9,103 nt of DNA. Origin: JAVBQJ01 sp031549115. Its GTDB lineage: Bacteria > Verrucomicrobiota > Lentisphaeria > Victivallales > Victivallaceae. The notes beneath the pieces were generated by a model, which worked only from the letters and a program-made list of their open reading frames with translations, made no database searches and was not told the origin of the DNA. Shown here piece by piece: positions 1 to 4,997 of the stretch. Location of the stretch: positions 1 to 9,103 of the forward strand of contig JAVBQJ010000041.1 in assembly GCA_031549115.1 (NCBI GenBank), read 5' to 3'. Numbering within the stretch: position 1 is the first letter of the stretch; each line of letters opens with the position of its first letter. The position numbers and the translations under genes were made by a program.

Positions 1-231
1 CTTTTGAGGAAAGGGGCTGCCTTCTCCCATCCCCCTCAAACCTTTTTGTGTACGATTTATGTTTTTGCGCAGCAAAAACATAAATCGGAGCGGAAATACT
101 ACTCCATTTTTTGCCCAACGAGGCAAAAAATTACGTTGAAAAGGTTTGGAAAAGATGGGGGTGGTTTGGAGGGGGAAGAGAAACATTTCCTCAAAATGTT
201 TCTCTTCCCCCTCCAAATTTCCCCACCATTT
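1..231. repeat. Nested inverted-repeat (foldback) element, MITE-like, non-coding
   Basis: This AT-rich stretch downstream of the AraC gene has no convincing ORF and is dominated by three perfect hairpins: 53-68 with 72-87 (16 bp, 3-nt loop), 106-115 with 122-131 (10 bp, 6-nt loop) and 165-188 with 194-217 (24 bp, 5-nt loop). A further pairing, AAACCTTTT at 38-46 with AAAAGGTTT at 139-147, encloses the first two. The first ~42 bases also resemble the reverse complement of 161-196: TTTTGAGGAAA at 2-12 is an exact match, followed by a shared CCCCCTC-AAACC block. The element therefore has imperfect terminal inverted repeats. Base composition is unlike the flanking genes, which suggests a dispersed palindromic repeat or miniature mobile element. 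The left edge is cut by the window, so its true boundary is unknown. No transposase is visible. Confidence 0.6.
165..217. repeat. 24-bp perfect hairpin just downstream of the AraC gene
   Basis: The arms 165-188 and 194-217 are exact reverse complements with a 5-nt loop. The hairpin begins 15 bp past the minus-strand stop codon of the AraC gene, so it may stop or protect that transcript's 3' end. In minus-strand sense the hairpin is followed by CCACCCCCATC rather than a T-run, so it is not a canonical intrinsic terminator. It may simply be part of the surrounding foldback element. Confidence 0.6.
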
Positions 232-1080
232 TCAACTTTTGATACGGCGCCAGGCGGAGGGGGTGTAGCCGGTACGGCGTTGGAAGACGACGGCGAAGTA
301 TTGGCTGGAGGTGAAGCCGCAGGCGTGGGCGATGGCGGTGACAGCTTCCCGGGTGGTTTCCAGTAATTTCTGTGCGGCACCGATGCGTTGCTGCAGCCGG
401 TATTCGTGGGGGGAGTAGCCGGTTTCGGCGCGGAACCGGACGTACAGGGCGCTGCCGCCGATGCCGGCGTGGTTGAGGAGTTCTTCGAGGGGGCGTTGCC
501 CGCGGGGGTCTTCGCGCATGGCGCGGAGAACTTTACGGACCGGCAGTGAATAGCGCGGCGGCGCTTCCGCGGAAAATTCCCGGGTCAGCTCCAGCAGCAG
601 CAAACGGACATAATTGCACAGCATTTCCTGCCACCCCGGAGTCCGGTTGGCGCACTCGGCGAGCATTTCCTGAAAGATTGCGCGCCAGAAATCCGGGCGG
701 GTCAAGCGGCATTTTCCGGTGGCAGCGCGGTCGAAAAAGTCCCGTTCGGGGCCGGGCGGCAGCAGCTGCTCCGGCTGTACTTCCATCCAATACAACAGCG
801 ACGGGGTCAATCGCCGGTTGACGCCGGCGTGTTCGACGCCGGGGCGGCACAGATGCAATTCACCGGCCCGGATCCGGGTACTCCGGTTCTCCAATTGATA
901 TCCCATCTCGCCGGACGCAATGAAGCAGAGCTCGAATGCGCCGGCATGGACGTGCGGAACCAGCCGGGTGGCGTCCCGTGTATCCTGCCGCCCCACCAGC
1001 AAAATTCCGGCGGGCAGGAGAAACTCCGGCTCCTGGAAGCAAAAGCGGGTCACATGATTTTGCGTTGTGTTTACAGCCAT
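232..1080 (-). CDS. AraC-family transcriptional regulator (cupin sensor plus HTH_18)
   Basis: This is a predicted cytoplasmic DNA-binding regulator of 282 residues, normal for the family. Residues ~37-85 read as an AraC-type cupin sensor (HVHAGAFELCFIASGEM, then RAGELHLCRPGVEHAG). Residues ~180-280 form the AraC/XylS DNA-binding domain: a first helix-turn-helix around 197-220 and a second in AIAHACGFTSSQYFAVVFQ followed by the family signature RRTGYTPSAWRR. I start at ATG 1080. The frame stays open to a TTG at 1140, but those 20 extra residues (RRKILNNSGNYRNSG...) precede the domain and would cover the putative operator. Neither start has a strong Shine-Dalgarno. The gene diverges from the UroD-family gene 136 bp away and probably controls it, possibly also itself. 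Such regulators usually sense sugars or related small ligands; the ligand here is unknown. Confidence 0.93.
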   Translation of the reverse strand: MAVNTTQNHVTRFCFQEPEFLLPAGILLVGRQDTRDATRLVPHVHAGAFELCFIASGEMGYQLENRSTRIRAGELHLCRPGVEHAGVNRRLTPSLLYWMEVQPEQLLPPGPERDFFDRAATGKCRLTRPDFWRAIFQEMLAECANRTPGWQEMLCNYVRLLLLELTREFSAEAPPRYSLPVRKVLRAMREDPRGQRPLEELLNHAGIGGSALYVRFRAETGYSPHEYRLQQRIGAAQKLLETTREAVTAIAHACGFTSSQYFAVVFQRRTGYTPSAWRRIKS

Positions 1081-1088
1081 GAAACTAC

Positions 1089-1173
1089 TATAACCGGAGT
1101 TGCGATAATTTCCACTGTTGTTTAAAATTTTCCGGCGCAAAAATTGAACGCAACTCCCGGAAACGCGGTTATA
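1089..1173. promoter_or_regulatory. Candidate operator: split inverted repeat between divergent genes
   Basis: Two blocks are related as inverted repeats across the divergent promoter region. TATAACCG (1089-1096) matches CGGTTATA (1166-1173), and GGAGTTGCG (1096-1104) matches CGCAACTCC (1149-1157), both exactly in reverse complement. The right-hand copy carries about 9 extra bases between its two parts. The arrangement lies wholly between the regulator ATG and the UroD-family ATG, so it is a reasonable binding site for the adjacent AraC protein. Binding is inferred; only the repeats are seen. Confidence 0.4.
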
Positions 1174-1175
1174 CT
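1144..1175 (+). promoter_or_regulatory. Possible promoter of the UroD-family gene
   Basis: TATACT at 1170-1175 is a good -10 match. The best -35-like hexamer, TTGAAC at 1144-1149, sits 20 bp upstream, which is too far for an unaided sigma70 promoter. A weak promoter that needs an activator would fit the overlap with the repeat blocks and the adjacent AraC gene. The same TATACTATA also reads as TATAGT on the minus strand, so it could serve either direction. Confidence 0.3.
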
Positions 1176-1200
1176 ATATTGTAACGGGAAAAAATACAAC

Positions 1201-1208
1201 AGGAAAGG
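1201..1208 (+). promoter_or_regulatory. Ribosome binding site of the UroD-family gene
   Basis: AGGAAAGG lies 8 nt before ATG 1217. It is purine-rich, correctly spaced, and supports this start. Confidence 0.65.
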
Positions 1209-1216
1209 TTGCTGTC

Positions 1217-2257
1217 ATGAAACAGAGTTCACGCGAGATTGTGCGGCGGTGTCTGACCTTTGAACAGCCGGAGCGGGCGCCGATCGATGTCTGGATGTTG
1301 CCGATTTTCAGCTTGGAGCACCCCGAGGCGGCACGACGGCTGCGCGAGGAATATCCGTCCGATATCGTCTGTCCGCCGCACCCGTGCGGCAGCGGCAAAC
1401 GCGAAAACGGCGATATCTTCGCCGCCGGAACTTACATCGATGAATGGGGCTGCGAATTCGTCAATCTGCTGCCCGGCGTCATCGGCGAAGTCAAGCATCC
1501 GATGGTGACCGATCCGTCGGAGTGGCGCAAGGTGGTTCCTCCGGAAGAGCTGATTCCGACCGGCGAAGCGCGCCGGGAAGCGATCCGGAAAGTCAATGAA
1601 TTCTGCCGCTCCACCGACAAATTCACCACCGTGCAGGTTTGTCCGCGCCTGTGGGAGCGTTACCAGTTTCTCCGCGGCAGCGAAGACGCGATGATGGATA
1701 TGCTGCTGCGCGAACCGGGCGTCGACGAATTGCTCGAACTCATTCACGATTTCTACCGCCGCGAACTGGAATTCTGGGCCGAAACCGAAGTCGATTCGAT
1801 CCGTTTCATGGACGACTGGGGCACCCAGCTGGCATTGCTGATTCCGCCCCCGGTATGGCGTGAACTGTTCAAACCCCGCTACCGCGAATATTGCGACATC
1901 GGCCACCGGGCCGGCAAGTTCGTATTCATGCACTCCGACGGCTGCATTCAGGAGATCTATCCGGACCTGATCGAAATCGGCGTCGACGCGCTCAATTCCC
2001 AGCTCTTCTGCATGGATCTCGATTACCTCAGCCGGATAGCACGCGGCAAAATCACCTTCTGGGGCGAACTCGACCGCCAACACACCCTCTGCGACCCCAA
2101 CCCCGAAGCCGGTCGCCAAGCCGTTCGCGATGTCTACGAAAAACTCGGCACCCCCGACGGCGGTGTCTTCTGTAATTTCGAAGCCGGCGCCGGCGCCGTT
2201 CCCGCCACCGTTTTCGCCGCCTGCGAAGAATGGATGCGCTTGACCCGAAGAGGGTGA
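1217..2257 (+). CDS. Uroporphyrinogen decarboxylase (URO-D) family protein, methyltransferase-like
   Basis: This 346-residue protein has the URO-D/MtaA TIM-barrel layout: an N-terminal helix (SSREIVRRCLTFEQPERAPID), mid-barrel strands (VDSIRFMDDWGTQLALLIPP), then GKFVFMHSDGCIQEIYPDL, the family's conserved HxxG turn, and a C-terminal GGVFCNFEAGAGAVP. In corrinoid methyltransferases of this superfamily zinc is held by a His-x-Cys plus a later Cys. Here His239 is kept, the next ligand position is Asp241 and a Cys occurs at 319, so metal binding is possible but not standard. The protein is unlikely to be the haem enzyme HemE: the N-terminal arginine-rich substrate motif is not seen and no haem gene is nearby. 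A methyl-transfer or demethylation role on an unknown substrate is an inference. The gene is divergent from an AraC regulator and has a good ribosome site. The antisense strand carries a long shadow ORF caused by GC-rich codons. Confidence 0.88.
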   Translation: MKQSSREIVRRCLTFEQPERAPIDVWMLPIFSLEHPEAARRLREEYPSDIVCPPHPCGSGKRENGDIFAAGTYIDEWGCEFVNLLPGVIGEVKHPMVTDPSEWRKVVPPEELIPTGEARREAIRKVNEFCRSTDKFTTVQVCPRLWERYQFLRGSEDAMMDMLLREPGVDELLELIHDFYRRELEFWAETEVDSIRFMDDWGTQLALLIPPPVWRELFKPRYREYCDIGHRAGKFVFMHSDGCIQEIYPDLIEIGVDALNSQLFCMDLDYLSRIARGKITFWGELDRQHTLCDPNPEAGRQAVRDVYEKLGTPDGGVFCNFEAGAGAVPATVFAACEEWMRLTRRG

Positions 2258-2270
2258 TGGGAGAAAATGC

Positions 2271-2377
2271 GGGGGACTTCTCGTCCCCCACACCCCCACG
2301 GCAGGGTCACCGACCCTGCACCTCTGCTCCAGATGCCTTTGGCATCTTCCGCGACCTTTTGGAAATTCTTCCGAGAG
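2271..2377 (+). repeat. Array of four consecutive short hairpins
   Basis: Four stem-loops follow one another starting 14 bp past the UroD-family stop. They are 2271-2277 with 2283-2289 (7 bp, loop TTCTC), 2301-2308 with 2312-2319 (8 bp, loop ACC), 2331-2337 with 2341-2347 (7 bp, loop TTT), and 2356-2364 with 2369-2377 (9 bp, loop ATTC, two G-U pairs if read as plus-strand RNA). They are separated by 8-12 nt C-rich linkers. The arms of each hairpin differ in sequence, so this is not a simple tandem repeat. The first could help end the upstream transcript but lacks a T-run. Extragenic repeat or structured RNA are the two main readings. Confidence 0.55.
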
Positions 2378-2440
2378 CGCCTGTCGCCGCATCAAACCGG
2401 CCAGACCACCACAAAGCCGCCACCCTTGCCGACTGCGGCG

Positions 2441-2503
2441 GGAGGGCGCCTCCGGGGGAAACTCGTCGTTTCCCCCAGCTACCCCCTTCAGGACCCACGC
2501 CTG
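2441..2503. repeat. Second hairpin module resembling 2271-2319
   Basis: GGAGG-GCG-CCTCC (2441-2453) abuts a 9-bp stem, GGGGGAAAC at 2454-2462 with its complement at 2468-2476 and loop TCGTC. A second C5 block and a weak CAGG/CCTG stem (2489-2503) follow. The order G5 stem, C5 linker, CAGG stem repeats that at 2271-2319 with different stem sequences, suggesting two diverged copies of one module. Confidence 0.4.
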
Positions 2504-2610
2504 TTGTCGGATCTGCCGCCTCGGGTATGCAATACGGATTGGTTGCGAGACTCGACATGATCCACACGCCTAACGCCAACCGTCCAATTGTGAGCGCGCA
2601 CGGGTGGAGC

Positions 2611-2734
2611 GCCGGTCAGGCGCGACCGTGCCGTTAGGAATTGGCCGCATCGCGGCCAAGGAGCACGGCACGGAGCCTCCCCCGGCGAACGGCGCGCTTC
2701 AGCGCGCTGAGGGGGTCGCGCACGAACGACCGGC
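2611..2734. other. Candidate structured element with nested long-range pairing
   Basis: Complementary segments nest properly. GCCGGTC 2611-2617 pairs with GACCGGC 2728-2734, and GCGCGAC 2620-2626 pairs with GTCGCGC 2715-2721. Inside are two arms: 2627-2633 with 2666-2672 carrying an apical stem 2641-2648 with 2652-2659, and CCCCC 2679-2683 with GGGGG 2711-2715 carrying 2692-2697 with 2702-2707 (the last G is shared with the closing stem). The result is a three-way-junction fold. High GC makes chance pairing easy and alternative stems exist, for example 2609-2613 with 2619-2623. It fits no RNA family I recognise, and the strand is undetermined. Confidence 0.35.
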
Positions 2735-2755
2735 AGGGAGTGAGCAGCGAAGAGA

Positions 2756-2783
2756 GTCTTTGCCGCCCGGTGGCGGCAAAGAC
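2756..2783. repeat. 12-bp perfect hairpin with CGGT loop
   Basis: GTCTTTGCCGCC at 2756-2767 is exactly complementary to 2772-2783 around a 4-nt loop. It is the longest perfect stem in this intergenic region. No T-run follows on either strand, so I do not call it a terminator. A short AGCCG/CGGCT stem follows at 2788-2799. Confidence 0.5.
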
Positions 2784-2816
2784 GTGAAGCCGAGCGGCTG
2801 AGCGATCCGGGGGAAT

Positions 2817-2863
2817 GGGGGCCGGCCCCCGCGGTTGCCGGGGCGCAATGCGGCCCCGCAACC
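2817..2863. repeat. GC palindrome and adjacent bulged hairpin
   Basis: GGGGGCCGGCCCCC at 2817-2830 is a perfect 14-bp palindrome. It is followed by a stem pairing GGTTG (2833-2837) and CGGGGC (2839-2844) with GCCCCG (2853-2858) and CAACC (2859-2863), with a bulged C on the left and an apical GC-AAT-GC. They belong to the same hairpin-rich style as the rest of this region. Confidence 0.45.
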
Positions 2864-2888
2864 ACTATCATAATTCTCCACACGCAAA

Positions 2889-2902
2889 GCCGCATCAGCG
2901 GC
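2889..2902 (-). terminator. Weak terminator-like stem downstream of the ABC exporter
   Basis: Read on the minus strand, GCCGC-TGAT-GCGGC is followed directly by TTTGCGT, about 50 nt after the exporter stop. The stem is only 5 bp and the T-run only three, so it is at best a weak intrinsic terminator for the minus-strand operon. No better candidate is visible nearby. Confidence 0.25.
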
Positions 2903-2954
2903 GCATAATGCACCCCGAATCCATCGCCATCACTATCATCACACATTCCCCGCA

Positions 2955-4994
2955 TCAACCGCGGGAGAATTGGGTATCGTGGAGCTTCTTATACGTCCCG
3001 TTAAGGGCGAGCAGCTCCTGGTGGGTACCGGATTCGATGATTTTGCCCTGGTTGAGGACGATGATGCGGTTGGCATTCTGGATCGTGCTGAGCCGGTGGG
3101 CGATGGCGAATACGGTGCGGTTGGCCATGACCCGGGTCAGCGCTTCCTGGACCAGACGCTCGGTGACCGTGTCGAGAGCGCTGGTGGCTTCGTCGAGGAT
3201 CAGGATCGGCGGATTGCGCAAGATCGCCCGGGCGATGGCGATGCGCTGTTTTTCGCCGCCGGAGAGCTTGAAGCCTTTTTCTCCGACTTCGGTGTCATAG
3301 CCGTCGCGGTGACGGCCGTCGACGATGAATTTATGGGCATTGGCCTGTTTGGCGGCCTCTTCGATCTGCTCCCGGGTCGCGGACGGACAACCGTAGGCGA
3401 TGTTATTGGCGATGGTGTCGTTGAAAAGGATTGCGTCCTGGGTGACGATGCCGATTTGCCGGCGCAGACTTTCGATGGTATAGTCGCGGACATCGACGGC
3501 GTCGATGGCGACGCGGCCGGAATCGACGTCATAGAAGCGGGCGATCAGGTTGGCGATGGTGGTTTTTCCGGAACCGGTTTCACCGACCACGGCGACGACG
3601 CTGCCTTTCGGGATGTCCAGCGACACATCGTCGAGAATCTTGCGCTGATCGTAGGCGAACACGACATTTTCGAAGTGGATGGCGTCGCGGAAATCCTTCA
3701 GCTCCACCGCGTCGGGCTTTTCGACCAGCGAGGTGTCGGTATCCATGATGGCGAAATAACGATCCGCGGCGGCCATGCTGCGCTGAAGATCCGAAACCAC
3801 CTTGGACAGGCTTTTAATCGGCTGGTAGACCATGAACGCGGGCGCCAAGAGACCGGCCAGCTGGCTCAGGGTCGTCCCCTGGCTGTAGGCGAAAAGCAGA
3901 AACACCATCGTGCCGGAGACCGCCACCACCTCCATCAACGGGCTCACCAGGAGCTGCAGCCGCATCGCCCGGACCACCAGCTTGAAATAACGGCGGTTGA
4001 CCTGTTCGAAACGGCGGTTTTCGGTCTCTTCGGTGTGGTAGGCTTTGACCACCAGAATACCGGTGAACACCTCATGCATCCGGGAGATGACTTCGGCGAT
4101 ACGGGCGAAACTGGACTTGTACACCTTGCGGATTTTGCGTCCCAGAATCGCCACCGGCAGCACGATCAGCGGCACGCCGACCAGCAGCACCACCAGCAGC
4201 ATGTAGTTGTTCAGCTTCAAACTGAAATAGACCAAAGCGCCGACACAGGCGAGAATTTCAATCGGGCAGCGCGTCGCATCGGCAATGGTGTTGGAGACCG
4301 AGTTTTCGATCGCCGAAGTATCGTTGGTACAACGGCTGATCAGGTGACCGATATCCATTTTGCCATAAAAACGCAACGACTGATCCAAAAGCTTGCGAAA
4401 GATGTAGTTGCGCAAATCCGCCACCACCCGTGCACCGACCCAGCGCGTGCAATAGTGGTTGATATAGGTCGCCAGGTTCTTCAGGAACCACACGAGCACG
4501 AACGCCGCCATGTACACGGCGAACAGCTGCCATGACAGCTGCCCGTCCACATTGGTGAGCGGAATCTCCCAACGCCACGGCCAGGTCACCGTCAAGGTGT
4601 TTTTGCTCGCCTGCGCCGGCAGATTGTAACGCGCCGCATAGTCGTTGACCTGCGCCACCATCCGGGTCAACTCCGGATCGTCATCCTCCGGATGCAGGAT
4701 TTCCATCACCATTGCCATGCGCTGTTCGGAGGTCAATGACGAATCGGCTTCGATCGCAGCCACGACCGCGCGCGATTGCTCCGACCAGGCGGTACGCTCC
4801 TCTTTGGAATCCCCGGGCGCGATCACACCGACCATTTTCGGAATCAGCAGCAGACTGAACAGCAGCGAACCGCCGACCAGAAAACCCGCCAGAATACCGA
4901 TGGTCAACCGCAACCGGTACGGCTTGGTATATGCCAACAGCCGCCAATAGCTCTGCGCTTTGAATTCACGTTCGTTTTCGTGTTTGGAGCCCAT
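2955..4994 (-). CDS. ABC exporter, fused permease and ATPase (MsbA-like, lipid or glycolipid flippase type)
   Basis: This 679-residue half-transporter should act as an inner-membrane homodimer. Membrane segments are visible near 30-57, 156-178, 243-260, 262-284, 345-370 and 377-392. The nucleotide-binding domain (~440-670) is intact: Walker A GETGSGKTT 471-479, Q-loop Gln519, signature LSGGEKQR 577-584, Walker B ILILDE ending in the catalytic Glu602, and switch His633 in AHRLS. The family is often about 580 residues; the excess is a hydrophilic ~95-residue insert between the first two membrane helices (about 60-155), expected outside the membrane. The start lies 3 bp after the upstream aminotransferase stop, with only a weak ribosome site (CGGG), so translation is probably coupled. 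Pairing with a nucleotide-sugar aminotransferase suggests lipid A, O-antigen or other lipid-linked sugar export, but a peptide or drug substrate cannot be excluded. Confidence 0.93.
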   Translation of the reverse strand: MGSKHENEREFKAQSYWRLLAYTKPYRLRLTIGILAGFLVGGSLLFSLLLIPKMVGVIAPGDSKEERTAWSEQSRAVVAAIEADSSLTSEQRMAMVMEILHPEDDDPELTRMVAQVNDYAARYNLPAQASKNTLTVTWPWRWEIPLTNVDGQLSWQLFAVYMAAFVLVWFLKNLATYINHYCTRWVGARVVADLRNYIFRKLLDQSLRFYGKMDIGHLISRCTNDTSAIENSVSNTIADATRCPIEILACVGALVYFSLKLNNYMLLVVLLVGVPLIVLPVAILGRKIRKVYKSSFARIAEVISRMHEVFTGILVVKAYHTEETENRRFEQVNRRYFKLVVRAMRLQLLVSPLMEVVAVSGTMVFLLFAYSQGTTLSQLAGLLAPAFMVYQPIKSLSKVVSDLQRSMAAADRYFAIMDTDTSLVEKPDAVELKDFRDAIHFENVVFAYDQRKILDDVSLDIPKGSVVAVVGETGSGKTTIANLIARFYDVDSGRVAIDAVDVRDYTIESLRRQIGIVTQDAILFNDTIANNIAYGCPSATREQIEEAAKQANAHKFIVDGRHRDGYDTEVGEKGFKLSGGEKQRIAIARAILRNPPILILDEATSALDTVTERLVQEALTRVMANRTVFAIAHRLSTIQNANRIIVLNQGKIIESGTHQELLALNGTYKKLHDTQFSRG

Positions 4995-4997
4995 GTA

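Larger units (their letters stand above)
2258..2954. other. Convergent intergenic region, 697 bp, rich in hairpins and without a gene
   Basis: This lies between the stops of the UroD-family gene and the ABC exporter. Open frames exist on both strands (for example 2230-2637 plus and 2488-2958 minus), but their products are arginine- and proline-rich low-complexity strings without domains or ribosome sites, so I do not call them. The stretch holds at least a dozen short GC-rich stem-loops, described separately: an array at 2271-2377, a related module at 2441-2503, a nested structure at 2611-2734 and further stems at 2756-2863. I see no tRNA, rRNA, RNase P, tmRNA or SRP RNA hallmarks and no transposase remnant. 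Confidence 0.7.

Noticed and set aside
106..217. Canonical Rho-independent terminator for the AraC gene
   Set aside because: The stems are strong but none is followed by a T-run on the minus strand; described as hairpins instead.
1081..1140. 20-codon N-terminal extension of the AraC regulator from a TTG at 1140
   Set aside because: The residues precede the sensor domain and overlap the putative operator; ATG 1080 gives a normal-length protein. The choice is not certain because neither start has a strong ribosome site.
1229..2395. 388-codon minus-strand frame opposite the UroD-family gene
   Set aside because: Antisense shadow rich in Ala, Gly, Phe and Glu; the plus-strand frame carries clear family motifs.
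2230..2637. 135-codon frame in the hairpin-rich spacer
   Set aside because: It starts inside the UroD-family gene, lacks a ribosome site and encodes proline/arginine-rich low-complexity sequence across several hairpins.
2258..2954. A known non-coding RNA or CRISPR array in the spacer
   Set aside because: There are no regularly spaced identical repeats, and I found none of the conserved motifs of RNase P RNA, tmRNA, SRP RNA or tRNA.
2970..4535. 521-codon open frame on the plus strand opposite the ABC exporter
   Set aside because: It is fully antisense to a well-conserved gene; the product is a Gly/Asp/His-rich string with no domain, as expected from the complement of GC-rich codons.
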